Shown here: positions 34,626 to 45,867 of the stretch, piece after piece | How positions within the stretch are numbered: the stretch's first letter is position 1 | How the letters are laid out: the number at the start of each line of letters is the position of its first letter | Source: Rhizomys pruinosus | Taxonomy: Eukaryota; Chordata; Mammalia; Rodentia; Spalacidae | DNA: 64,000 bases | Reading direction: 5' to 3' | Assembly: GCA_009823505.1 (NCBI GenBank) | Contig: VZQC01000392.1 | Span: 5,420,128-5,484,127 of the forward strand | Notes under the pieces: model-generated | Told to the model about the DNA's origin: nothing | Seen by the model: the letters and a program-made list of their open reading frames with translations, nothing else | The model's database searches: none | Made by a program: the position numbers and the translations under genes

Positions 34626-34943
34626 GCTAGGGAGACAGGTCAATGGGTGAGAACATTTGCTCTGCAAGCACCAGGACCTGAGTTCAGATCCCCTGCAGCA
34701 CATAACAACTGGGCACAGAGACCTATACCTGTGACCTCAGCTCTGAGGGTGGAGACAGGTGGATTATGAGAGAACTCAATGGGTAGTCATCTTATCCAAA
34801 ATGGCAAGCCACTGGTTCATGAAGTGACTGTCTCACAGTAGTAAGGCTGAGAGAAATAGAGGACACCAAATATCCTGCTCTGGGCTCTGCATGAATGGGT
34901 GTGTACAGTCACTCACCACTTGAGTGCATGCACCACATCTAAT

Positions 34944-34944
<1 letters not shown>
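34626..34944 (+). mobile_element. B4-like composite SINE
   Basis: Sense element with 'gggagacaggtcaatgggtg', 'gcaccaggacctgagttcag' and 'gtgtacagtcactcaccactt', followed by (AG)n. Diverged. Family assignment approximate. Confidence 0.5.

Positions 34945-34991
<47 letters not shown>
34945..34991. repeat. (AG)n microsatellite
   Basis: About 23 AG units at the end of the preceding SINE. Confidence 0.97.
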
Positions 34992-34994
<3 letters not shown>

Positions 34995-35204
34995 TGGTAA
35001 GATGTTAAAGGGACAGATTAAAGTTAGCCAGCTAGTACTAGGAGGTTGTGGTGCTCATTTTGATTATCAGCTCCATAGGATTTAGAATCATCTAGAAAAT
35101 ACATCTCTGAACATTTCTGTAAGATTGCTTCCAGGAGGGGTGACTGAAGTGGGAAAACCCACTCTGGATGTGGGTGGCGGTGTTCTGTGTGCTGGGGTCT
35201 TGTA

Positions 35205-35405
35205 CTAAATAAAAAGGAGAAAGCAAATGGAGACCTGGCATTCATCTTCCTGTGATTCCTGACTCTTGACACCATGGAGCAACTGATGCATGCCTTCCCC
35301 ACTGTGATGGACTGTACCCTCGAACTGTGAGCCAAAATGAACCCCTCCTTCCTTATGTTGTTTTTGTTAGATATTTTCTTACAACAATGAGAAAAGTAAC
35401 TAATA
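35205..35405 (+). mobile_element. URR1-like DNA transposon fragment
   Basis: 'tgatggactgtaccctcgaa', 'tgtgagccaaaatgaacccc' and the end 'aaaagtaactaatacaa' fit the right half of the rodent URR1 repeat. Confidence 0.55.
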
Positions 35406-35473
35406 CAAGGGATTAATGTAAAATGTTGCCTGTTGGATGCTCAGGCTATTAGAGAAGCAAAGAGTTGTTTTTC

Positions 35474-35726
35474 TTTTTTTTAAAAATTTTTTTAAATTTA
35501 TTTCTGTATGTGTATGAATGTACTGTCTGCATGCAGGTTTGTGCACCCACGTCGTGCAATGCCACGGAGTTCAGAAGAGGGTGTCGGATTCCCCTGGAAC
35601 TGGAGTTCTCCTGGAATTGGAGTTCTGGACGGTTCTCAGCCACCATGTGAGTGCTGGGGATCGAACCCGGGTCCTCCGTAAGAGCGGTTGGTGCTCTTAA
35701 CTGCTAGGCCATCTCTCCAGCCCCCC
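35474..35726 (-). mobile_element. B2 SINE, antisense, with perfect target duplication
   Basis: Full antisense B2 flanked by the perfect 14-bp aagagttgtttttc (35460-35473 and 35727-35740). The B box complement 'ggggatcgaacccgggtcc' is intact. A young insertion. Confidence 0.95.
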
Positions 35727-35740
35727 AAGAGTTGTTTTTC

Positions 35741-36395
35741 ATAGATCAGATTTAAAAATATACTCAAGGAAATGAAGCAAGCTACCTTCCCCTCTCTCCC
35801 TTCCCCTCAGTCCATCCCTGTGTCCTGCTGGCTACCCAGGAGGCCAAGGGCCATGGCTGCACCAATGGCATTCCTTGCTGAGTAGCTTCCAGTTGGCTTT
35901 GGCCAATGAGAGTCCTTGGCCGGAAGACCTATCAGTGCAGGAGATACTGTGCTTGAGAAGAGCATGCTGGGAGTTGTGCTTGAGGAGTGCATGCTGGGAG
36001 TTATGGTGTCTCTTCAAAGTTATGTCTTCTGCTGAACGACACATTCTCTGTGGCTCCAGTTCTTGCTGGGCTCTGATGACACAATTTCCTTCCCTTGACC
36101 CTTCCGTTCACTTCACTACCCTGTTTAGTCTCACAATCTTCCCAGCTCTGAGCGGTCCTTTCAGTTCAAGCCTGTTATTTGAACCATCTGGAGGTGAATT
36201 CTGTTTCCTGCTGAGACCCTGACTGTTACAAAGACCAGTATTGACTTGCTTATTTTTAGATGGTTAAGTAAAGGCATAAACAAGTTAGCAAAATCAAAAC
36301 AAAACTCTCATTTATTTTATTAAATACAAGATATAATATCCTTTATGTAATTGGATGGGGTGCTATAGAAAAGTTCGCTCTGTGTCTTTATTCTT
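35741..36395. other. Single-copy or old repeat stretch with a 27-bp tandem pair
   Basis: The right part ends 'gctgagaccctgactgttac', reminiscent of an old DNA-transposon end, but I cannot name it. It contains two 27-bp tandem units at 35951-36004, each with 'gcatgctgggagtt'. No gene recognised. Confidence 0.4.
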
Positions 36396-36626
36396 TTTTA
36401 TTTTATTTTATTTTATTTATTTTTTATGTGTATGAATGTACTGTCTGCATGTAGGTTTGTGCACCTGTGTCATGCAAAGCCGCGGAGGTCAGAAGAGGGT
36501 GTTGGATTCCCCTGGAACTGGAGTTAAAGACGGTTCTCAGCCGCCATATGGGTGCTGGGGATCGAACCCCTGGGTCCTCTGCAAGAGCGGTCGGCGCTCT
36601 TAACCGCTAGGCCATCTCTCCAGCCC
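36396..36626 (-). mobile_element. B2 SINE, antisense, with perfect target duplication
   Basis: Antisense B2 with a TTTTA-repeat tail, flanked by the perfect 15-bp tgtgtctttattctt (36381-36395 and from 36627). Confidence 0.95.
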
Positions 36627-36775
36627 TGTGTCTTTATTCTTATTATGACTTGTTAAAAATGTTACTGAAATTGGCTATCATCTATGGACCAACGTTTGAG
36701 AAAAATGGATGAACTCATTTTATCCATTCTGTTTTCTGTTTCTTGAGTATTTACTTCTGTTAGAAAGAGATCCCA

Positions 36776-36998
36776 GGGGCTGGAAAGATAGTTTAGCACA
36801 GCTGTTAAGAGCACGGGGTGCTCCTGCAGAGGACCTGGGATCTGTTTCCAGTACCTACATGGTGGCTTAACCATCATCTGTGACTCCAGTTCCAGGGGAT
36901 CTGACACCATCTTCTGACCTCTATGGGCATTGCTCAATTTGGGTGCACTTACATACACACAGGCAATATACTTATATACATAAAAAATAATAAAATAT
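36776..36998 (+). mobile_element. B2 SINE
   Basis: Sense B2 from 'ggggctggaaagatagttta'. Flanked by 'aagagatccca' and 'aagatatccca'. More diverged than the neighbouring B2s. Confidence 0.9.
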
Positions 36999-37002
36999 TA
37001 AA

Positions 37003-38126
37003 AAGATATCCCAATACATTATACTTATAGTTGCTACTACAGTTTACGATTCACTTATGAAGTTTCATAAAATCTCAATGGGGTTTTTTTTTGTTGTTGT
37101 TGTTAACAAACCTGTGTGAACATTTATTTTGTGTTTCTCAAGACACAATTCCTGCATCACAGTCGAGTTGAGGTGATGAGTAGGAAAAAAAAAGCAAATC
37201 TAATATTTTGAGGATAGCCACCAAGAAAGTCGGTCAAGGACTATGAGAGAACACTGCAAGCTAGCACTCAGGATGGGGTGGGGTGGTGATGTCTAGACCA
37301 GGGAGCATTTGAGCTGAACCTCTGAGCATTATGGGAGTTTGTGTGATGGACAAAGGAAAAAACATTTCCAGCAGATTTTCAACCCTCCATCCTTGAGCTT
37401 TGAGGACATGACGGAATATGGCACCCAGGAGATGATGTCCTGAAATTAGCTTGGTGAGGCTGAATTGTTGCAGGGTTGGAGGTGATGTGCAGAATGAAGG
37501 CAAAGGATGTAGAACCTGAGGCTCAGCACTTAAAAACAGAGTCTTCATCTTGCAGGCAGCTGTGATTTACTAGAGATTTTAAAGTTTTTTTTTTTTATTA
37601 AAGGGTGTGACATGGTTAGATTGTCATTTTACGAAGATCACTCTGGTTATTGTTGAAGAGATGGATTAGAGGAGACTGAGATTAGGGACTCAGATGCCAG
37701 TTATGCTGCTACTGCAATGGTTTAGGAAATAAAGAATTGAAGTTCTTGATTAAAGTGACAGTGTAGATGTGAACTTCCTAGTACAAATCCCCTCAAATCC
37801 ACTGCTGATCAAAGGCCAGGTCAGAGAGTGGTTTTCTTTCAAATTTTCTTTTAGCTTTAGCCTCCGGTCTACCACCTGGTAACCCTAGTTAGTCCCTAAC
37901 AACCTGTGGAAAGCAGCGATTGAGAAGTTCCCACTCTCTCATGCATTTTTGGATTTGAGTGGAGTCAGGAATCTCACGAATGCTATAATTTTGCAAAGTG
38001 TGTATCGGTGAAATAAAAGGCAGAGAGCAAGGATCCCAGGAACCGTCTCCAGGCGAGTGCCACTGCCTTTGATTTGGGACTACTTTGCCCATGGTTTATA
38101 CAATTAGGGCCTGAGGGCAGTGGGGG

Positions 38127-38130
<4 letters not shown>
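37003..38130. other. Single-copy stretch
   Basis: No gene recognised. A short GTT run lies at 37091-37104. Confidence 0.45.

Positions 38131-38173
<43 letters not shown>
38131..38173. repeat. (TC)n microsatellite
   Basis: About 21 TC units. Confidence 0.97.
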
Positions 38174-38174
<1 letters not shown>

Positions 38175-38611
38175 GTTCACTACTCCCTGATCTATTTGCT
38201 CACTCTCACTTTGGAAAATGAAACTTTATTCGCTGCCTGCCTAGGAGCAAATCGAATCTCCTAATTGCAAAGTTGGACTTGGTGAGTTTGCAGATCCTGT
38301 TTGGTGATCAGAGGCTGCACCTCCCTAGTCCTTTTGTTGGGTTTTCTATTCTAAAACAACAAAAATTTAAAAAGCACACCAATCATCTTCAGGAGCTCTG
38401 TAGCATGGGAGGTGTTAGTTTAATCGACCACAATCATTACTTTGTCTATGTATTTATATATGTGTTTAAATTTTTTCTTATTAGTTCCAAAGGACCTGGG
38501 AAACCTGGTTTATTCTAACCGGAGTCTCCATCCTGCTGGGCTGGGAAGCAATGGCCAGTTTACTAACTTCTGAAACTCAGTGATACTGTTGGTAAAAATG
38601 AAAGTGGTTAA
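38174..38611. other. Single-copy stretch
   Basis: Nothing recognised. Confidence 0.4.
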
Positions 38612-38780
38612 GCCAGGCCTGGTGGCACATGCCTTTAATCCTAGCACTTGGGAGGCAGAGGCAGGTGGATCTTTGTGAGTTCAAGGCCAGCCTGGTCTAC
38701 AGAGTGAGTTCCAGGACAGCTGGGGCTACAGGGAGACCCTGTCTTGAAAAGCCAAAAAAAAAAAAAAAAAAAAAAGAAAG
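38612..38780 (+). mobile_element. B1 SINE
   Basis: Sense B1 with a long A-tail. Flanked by 'gaaagtggtt' on both sides. Confidence 0.95.
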
Positions 38781-39007
38781 AAAGTGGTTTATGAACTCCA
38801 AAGTGTATTTTGAATGTTTTTGTTATTATTATTATTAATAACACAATTTGGATGTATTTGAAATGCTAGTGTGACCTTTGAGAATTTTATTTCCAACTAT
38901 GGGGATACTGAATACAGATGATTTTAAGATTTCTGACCTGCTATCTTTTATAAGAGAATCTGCTTTTACTGAGGAGGATATATGACAATGATAATTATTA
39001 ATTGTTA

Positions 39008-39090
39008 TTATTTGTGGTATTGGGGATTGAACCTTGAGCCTTGCATACGCTAGGCAAGTATTCTGCCATTAAGCAACATCCCAAGTTTTA
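39008..39090 (-). mobile_element. ID/B4-like fragment, antisense
   Basis: 'ggtattggggattgaacctt', 'gcatacgctaggcaagtatt': antisense tRNA-like SINE head. Confidence 0.6.
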
Positions 39091-40518
39091 TTTGTTGATT
39101 TATATGTTTGTATTATAAGAGAAATTTTGACCATATTTCCTGTCTTGTATCTGGCTACTATTATTAATAATTTATAGCAAAATTCTCTAAAGTGCTTAGT
39201 AGCTGTTAAGGCATTTTCATATTTATATGGTTTTATATATATGATACATTTTTATGTATATATACATATATGTCTCTATATCTATATCTATATCTATATT
39301 TATATCTATATATCAGGTAAATAGAGCCTCACCATCACCAAGTAGATGAATTTAGAGGACCTTCCGTATCCCCATTTTACAATGACATTACCTTGAATTC
39401 CATCCTTGAGTAACTTACTGGGGGGGACTTCGGTGTCCTTGTTGAGAGCCCTTACTAAAGGCTAATTTCATAGTTCCTCAGCCTCTTGAATCCTGTGTCC
39501 TTCATCTGTTCATACACCAATTACATCTGTATATCAAATATTTTAAGCATCAGGGAAAAATAGAATTTTAGTTACTTAGAGCAGAAAGCACCCTAAGTGA
39601 TGATTTGATTCAATGTTAGCATTTTTCAGAAGGGAAACTGAATGGAATGGGCCAGTAGAGCTAGAGAAAAGCTGAGGATAGAACCCCAGTGTCTCTCCTT
39701 CTGATCCAGATTCCTTCAGCCTCTCTGTTGTACCTTCCAGAGATCCTGCTTTTCTCTTTCCCTGTCATCAGTGTTACTATGCAACCATAGTGTATGTGAT
39801 ACAGCTGAAAATGTTACTGCCACCAAAGTGAGTGAGTTTCAGTTTCAAGGTGAATATTTACATGTTTGAATTATTTTTTTTCTGTTTTACATCTATAGAA
39901 AGAACAACAGCTTTGGTTCTAGTTTAACATCTTCTTTAAACTTGAGACTTGATTCTAGTTCAAATGAGTCTATAGGATTTTTCACAAAGTTTGGTTCAAC
40001 TTGCTTTTTCTGGTACACAGGGCTAGAGTGAGTTCAGATAAATTAAAACAAGAATCCAAACATTTGTGTTTCCAGATCTGAAAAGAGCATGCCTAGATTT
40101 TCAAAGAATTAATACATTAGGCAAGAAGAGAGATATAAAGAGATAGGTGCAAGTCCGGCCACGGGATGCAGCCTAGAGCTGTGTAAAGCACTGCTTAGGT
40201 GCTGAGAGATAGAAGTCAGCCTTGCCCATAGAGGCTTGAAAAAAGTCACTGAAAACAAGAACTCTTAAACTTAAGGGTAAACCAAATCTTAAGGATAGAA
40301 ATTTTCCAGTTAATTGAGCTGGTGGCACTCAGTTTTGGAGGACCAGGATATGGCAGTCACACAAGTGATGGACTAGTAGTAGCCCATTAGGCTCTAATGA
40401 TCTGGAAATTCCTGTCACCTAGTCACATTACGGTACAGTGGATTCCTGATGTGTTTGTGGTGATATTGGTGGAAATGTCCCTACCATGCTTCTGGTCATA
40501 TGAAAGTAGAACACATCC
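39091..40518. other. Single-copy stretch with (TATCTA)n
   Basis: A tatctatatcta run lies at about 39275-39314 within TA-rich sequence. No gene recognised in the rest. Confidence 0.5.
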
Positions 40519-40648
40519 AACTATGTACAGTACCCAGAACTATGTTCAGTACCCAGAACTATGTATAGTACCCAGAACTATACAGTACTCAGAACTATGT
40601 ACAGTACCCAGAACTATGTACAGTACCCAAACTAGGTACAATACCCAG
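40519..40648. repeat. 19-bp minisatellite, 7 units
   Basis: Seven tandem copies of 'aactatgtacagtacccag' (one unit shortened to 17, one to 18). Units differ at a few positions. See findings. Confidence 0.95.
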
Positions 40649-42390
40649 AACTGGCCAATTCTAGTCACTGACTGGGTTCTCTGGTCATTATACTTTTAAT
40701 TGTTATTTTAGAGTTTATTCCTTCTAGTTATGAAAAGTTTTACTGTCAAATAGTGTGCTGCCATGTGTCAACAGTAACTTCTCACAGCTATTACCACATC
40801 TGTTGATGGCATCAAGGCGCCCTGTGGAGTGAATGACCTATACATACCATCTTGGTTTTCCAGAAGTATGGACTATGATGTCCCCCACAATGACCAAAAT
40901 CATCTAATGATACATTTATCATAGCATGTCACCACTGTTAAGCTAGAATGTGGGTAGATTTCATTTTTGAAAAAAAATGAAGAGAAGAGATAATTACTAC
41001 TAGACAGGGACATAGGAATAGTCCCTGCTCCTTGGTTCCCAATAGTGGGGGAAGAATCCAGTAGAGGGAGGGTTTGAACTGCCAGAAGTTAAAGGACTGT
41101 GAGTAGGAGAGGGTAAGACCAAGAAGAATAGGAAGAACGTATCTAGGGTGGGAGGACAGGGCTGGCTCTTCCTTGGATATTCTAGGAAGGTCAGAAGGCA
41201 GGCATGGGATGGTTGTTGGTGTAAAGGAATGTGAGTTAGATCACTTGTTCTTTCTGTGAATTAATTTTCTCTGAGATCCTCTGGAGGAGGATGGGGGAGA
41301 TATACCGTGAGAGTTGGAGAAGTCATTGAATCAGCTAGAGAGAGAAGGGACCAGAGATAAATAATGTCCACTGAGGCACATGGAGGAGTTAGCTCCTGTT
41401 AAACAGCTCAGACGTCTCTTGACATCAACCAGAGGAGCTGGGGCCTTTCGGGGCTTCCTTCAATGTTGTCTAGGGTAAAATGGTATTTTGTGCTTTTGAG
41501 ATGTCTATAAGTTTGTGCGTTTAGATCACAGATTTGTTGATGCTGTGTTCTAAGTCCTTGATTCTTACTCTTTCTGTCAGCCATTCCACGTGATTTTTTT
41601 TTATTCTGTAAATCAGGACAAAGGATAAGGAGAAATTCTCTGAATTCCCTAAAAAGCCATAGAACCTGATTAGAACTTGTAAGGAAATGCCACATTGCTA
41701 ATAAAAACATGACTCAGAAACCTCAAGGTTTGGCACTCCAAGTAGAATTCTTTGACTGGGAAGGGCCTATGAGTCAAGATAGTCTGGCTTTTCCATCTTG
41801 GTCTTCCTCTTGGTCTGTGTATTGTCCTACTGCCATGTGATGCAGTCTTCAAACACTACTGTCTGGCTTTATTATTTGGAGCAATAGACAGTAAAGCCTC
41901 TCCTAATTGTCAATCTGTGTTATGCAACAGACTTGCTTAGAAATACCAATGGGAAAGTATAGAGAGGATTTGTGAATCTTGACTGTGATTTAGGTTATAC
42001 TTTGGTATCTTGAGGTTCCATTGGGAAAAACAAGTCTTCTGTTGTCTTGGTCCTGTACAGAAGGGACAGTCTTCTATCAAGCACGCTTCAGGAGAATAGT
42101 TGTAGACATCTCCACTTCTTATCTGTGCTTTCTGCCTATCATGACCCATGCTTCTTGAAGTGCCTTCAGCTTTAGGGATGTTTTGCACTTAGCCACAGGT
42201 GAGCAGCCTTCTTTGCAGGTATGATGACATTGGTCATAGGACAAGATTCATGCATGAGGAACTTTTCTCCTTATGGCAAGCAGGAGGAAGTATGTCAGTA
42301 GGAGGGAGGACAACAAAATGATTCTTAGTGTCGTTTATTAAGCATCTATTATGTGTTCCATAATGATATATAATATATATATTACTTTAA
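40649..42390. other. About 1.7 kb single-copy stretch
   Basis: Clean sequence, no gene or repeat family recognised. The complement frames at 41408-41710 and 41937-42188 show no recognisable domain. Confidence 0.45.
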
Positions 42391-42636
42391 ATTTTTTTAT
42401 TGATTTATTTATTTCTGTATGCGTATCAATGTACTGTCTGCATGCAGGTCTGTGCACCCATGTCGTGCAATGCCACGGAGGTCAGAAGAGGGCCTCGGAT
42501 TCCCCCTGGAGCTGGAGTTCTCCTGGAATTGGAGTTTCAGATGGCTTTCGGCCGCCATGTGGGTGCTGGGGATCAAACCGGGTCCTCTGCAAGAGCGGTT
42601 GGCGCTCTTAACCGCTAGGCCATCTCTCCAGCCCCC
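42391..42636 (-). mobile_element. B2 SINE, antisense, with perfect target duplication
   Basis: Antisense B2 flanked by the perfect 15-bp tatatattactttaa (42376-42390 and 42637-42651). Young insertion just upstream of the plus-strand L1. Confidence 0.95.
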
Positions 42637-42793
42637 TATATATTACTTTAATACTTACCTAAGTCTTGTTGAAAGAATTACTGTCATCCCATTTTATAGA
42701 TGTAAAAAAAGGTAGAGGAGTGCACAGAGCTTAGATCAGGGATTTCCCAGGACCACCTGAAGCACAGGTAGGAGCCAGGCACTTCAGCCAGGT

Positions 42794-42865
42794 GGATTGT
42801 TGGATAATTCTATCACAGGATTGTTAGATAATTGTTTCATTGGTTTGTTGGATAATTGAGTCATT
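42794..42865 (+). repeat. Three 24-bp tandem units in L1 5' region
   Basis: Units begin 'ggattgttggataatt', 'ggattgttagataatt' and 'ggtttgttggataatt', each exactly 24 bases, between the two L1 5' start sequences. Confidence 0.9.
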
Positions 42866-42906
42866 GTCTTGTGTGGCTGTGAGGGAGGAGTTGCCCTGCT
42901 AGCTGG

Positions 42907-42914
42907 TATAAAAG
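42907..42914 (+). promoter_or_regulatory. TATA-like box in L1 5' region
   Basis: 'tataaaag' lies about 200 bases upstream of the second L1 5' start and just before the B1 insertion. Motif match only. Function not shown. Confidence 0.3.
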
Positions 42915-42923
42915 ATGAGCCTG

Positions 42924-43077
42924 GCTGGGCGTGGTGGTGCACGCCTTTAGTCCTAGCACTTGGGAGGCAGAGGCAGGCGGATCTTTGTGAGTTCAAGGCC
43001 AGCCTGGTCTACATAGTGAGTTCCAGGACAGTTGAAGTTACAGGGAGACCCTGTCTCAAAAAAACAAACAAACAAAA
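42924..43077 (+). mobile_element. B1 SINE in L1 5' region
   Basis: Sense B1 from 'gctgggcgtggtggtgcacg' to a CAAA-rich tail. 'aaagatgagcctg' and 'aaaggtgggcctg' flank it. Confidence 0.94.
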
Positions 43078-43349
43078 AGGTGGGCCTGTTGCCACCATGA
43101 GACCTGAGTGCACAGAGCTTAGATTGGGGATTTCCCAGGACCACTTGAGGCACAGAGTACAGGGGTGTGGGCTAAGTGAGGCATATTCTCCTCCCCCCCA
43201 CCAACTGGAATTGCTGAGGGAGCATCCAAGTGGATTTTTTGGAGAACCTTCAGAACAGAAAGGGAAGAGTGAGTTAGACTTCCAATATATAAACAAAATT
43301 GAAAGCCAGAATCCTAGACAAATCAATACTTCATAAACAAGGAGAAAAA

Positions 43350-44700
43350 AAAAAACAAAGGCATCTGAAGGAGGCAAGCAAAGCAAGCCTTCAAGAGGCA
43401 TTTGGGATTCACATTGGAATACAGGTAAAAGGGAAACACACATGCAAGGGACATGATGAAGGGACAACATGGGAATGGTGCAGGATAATTCCACACCAAG
43501 CTCTACCAACCCTGTGGGAAAGTCTTATAGTAGGATCCCCCTGGGGGTGGCCCAAAACACAGATCTTAGTGTTTTTTGCGGTTCTCATCTTCAGCCTTTC
43601 ACCACTGCGCTATCCCCACAGTCTAACACAGATCTTAGTGTAACAATTGCAGACATATTCGAAGAAATCAAAGAATAAAAAGAACAAGTCAGAGAACTAG
43701 GGAGAGACAATGAAAACCTCAAGAAGGACCTAGAGGGAGAGAATGACAAACTTAGGAAAGAACTAAAGGGAGAAAATGACAAACTCCCTAGAGGGAGAGA
43801 ATGACAAACTCCAGAAGGAAGTAGAAATGCCAAAAAAGGAAACCAACCAGTGAAGCAAGGAGCTACAGGAAGAGACTGAGAACCTCCAAAGGAAGTGGAA
43901 ATACTAAAGAAATCACAGGATGAAATGAAAAAGGAAATTGAACACTCATCCAATTAAGAGGAAAGGAATGGAAAAAGCCACAGAAGTAGAATGGAGGGAG
44001 TAGAACAAAGAATATCAGACCTGGAAGATAACACAGAACAATTAAAAAGCTAAAGTAAGGATTATGAAAAATAAAAAAAAAACACAAAAGTGGAACAACA
44101 AGGAACTGTGGGACACTATGAACAGATGGAACCTCTGCATCATAGGAATAGAGGAAGGAGAAGAAGCCCAAGAGAATGGTATTGATCAGATCTTCAACAG
44201 AATATTAGATAAAAATTTCCCCAAACTAAAAAAAGACAAACCAATACAAATATAAGAACCACATAGAACTCCAGACAAAATCAGAAGAGAAACTGCACAT
44301 TCCATATCATAGTTAAAATGCTAAACGCCCAAAGCAAAGACAAAATTCTGAAGCCTCAAGAGAAAAACAACAAGTTACATATAAGGAGAAACCCATCAGA
44401 ATTACAACTGACTTTTCTATGAAAGCAAGAAGAACGTGGAGCAAAGCATTCCCAGTATTAAAGGACTATAGATGCCAACCCATGTTGCTATACCCAGCAA
44501 AAATGTCAATTATAGTTGAAGGAGAGAGAAAAACCTTCCATGACATAAACAAGATGATGGAATACATGTCCCAAAAAACCAACCCTTCAGAAAATACTTG
44601 AAGCAATTCAGAGGACAGAAGAGAGGAGCAACTATCCCCAGGCACCTAGAAAGAGAAATTAATAAAAGCATAACTGTAGAAGTAGAAACATAGACTAAAA
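43350..44700 (+). pseudogene. L1 ORF1 remnant (RNA-binding protein)
   Basis: ORF1 encodes the RNA-binding protein that coats L1 RNA. Visible parts: an E/K-rich coiled-coil stretch (about 43650-43900) and the C-terminal domain with 'AKMSIIVEGERKTFHDIN' (about 44493-44550). The frame is broken by several stops (for example 'gaataaaaag' near 43675) and by the 53-bp insert. Confidence 0.8.
43572..43624 (-). mobile_element. 53-bp tRNA-like retroposed fragment
   Basis: Inserted in ORF1 of the L1 and flanked by the perfect 16-bp duplication aacacagatcttagtg (43556-43571 and 43625-43640). On the complement it reads 'ggggatagcgcagtggtgaa', which resembles a tRNA 5' part with A box, and it ends in six A. 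Its parent RNA is not identified. Confidence 0.7.
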
Positions 44701-44757
44701 ATGCAAATGGATAATAAGGTGAAAGGAAGCAGCACATATCTTTCAATTATAACCTTA

Positions 44758-44908
44758 AGCCGGGCATGATGGCACATGCCTTTAATCCTAGCACTTGGGA
44801 GTCAGAGGCAGGCAGATCTTTGTGAGTTCAAGGCCAGCCTGATCTACAGAGTGAGTTCTAGGACAGCTGGGCTACAGGGAGACTCTGTCTCAAGAGACCC
44901 CACAAAAA
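44758..44908 (+). mobile_element. B1 SINE at start of L1 ORF2
   Basis: Sense B1 flanked by the perfect 15-bp tcaattataacctta (44743-44757 and 44909-44923). Young insertion. Confidence 0.96.
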
Positions 44909-45681
44909 TCAATTATAACCTTAAATATTAATGGACTAAACTCCCCAATCAAAAGACATAGACTAGGAGATTGGATTAGGAAACAAAACCCATCTATATG
45001 CTGTCTATAAGAAAGCAATCTTACTCTCAAAGATAGATACCAACTTAAGGTGAAGGCATGGAAAAAAATATTCCAAGCAAATAGTACCAAAACCCCCCAG
45101 GTGTTGCTATTTTAATATCAGACAAAATAGACTTCAAAGTAAAAGAAATCAGAAGAGACAAAGAGGGCCATTACATCTTTATCAAAGTAACAATGGACCA
45201 TGAAGATTTCACAATCATGAATATATATGCACCAAACTCTGGTGCACCAAACTTTATAAAGACAATTTTCCAGAACCTCAAAGCACAGATTAACCCAAGT
45301 ACACTCATAGTCGGGGACTTCAGAACCTCACTGAGCCCTTTGGACAGGTCAACCGGACTAAGAATGAACAGAGAGACATCTGAATTGAATGATATGATAC
45401 ACCAAATGGACCTCACAGACATCTACTGAATATTCCACCCAATATTCTCTGGTAAGAGAATATACTTTCTACTCAGCACCCCATGAAACATTCTCCAAAA
45501 TTGACCACATACTAGGGCACAGAAAAACCCTCCACAAATACAAAAAGATTGAAATAATGTCATGCATTCTATCAGACCACAGTGCAATAAAGGTCAATAT
45601 CAACACCAGGATAAAACCTACTATCTACAAGAACACATGGAGGCTAAACAACACTCTCCTGAATAAAGAATGGGTCAAGGA

Positions 45682-45867
45682 GCCGGGCGTGGTGGTGCAC
45701 GCCTTTAGTCCTAGCACTTGGGAGGCAGAGGCAGGCAGATCTTTCTGAGTTCAAGGCCAGCCTGGTCTACAGAGAGAGTTCCAGGACAGCTGGGACTACA
45801 GGGAGACCCTGTCTCGAAAAGACAAAAAGAAAAACAAAAACAAAAACAAACAAACAAACAAAAAAAA
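45682..45867 (+). mobile_element. B1 SINE in L1 ORF2
   Basis: Sense B1 with a long CAAA tail, flanked by the perfect 15-bp agaatgggtcaagga (45667-45681 and 45868-45882). Confidence 0.96.

Noticed and set aside
40519..40648. CRISPR-like spacing of short repeats
   Set aside because: Units are contiguous with no spacers, in a mammalian genome. It is a minisatellite.
43009..43509. 166-codon minus-strand open frame, the longest in the window
   Set aside because: It is the antisense of a B1 and of the L1 5' region and ORF1 start. No independent coding signal.
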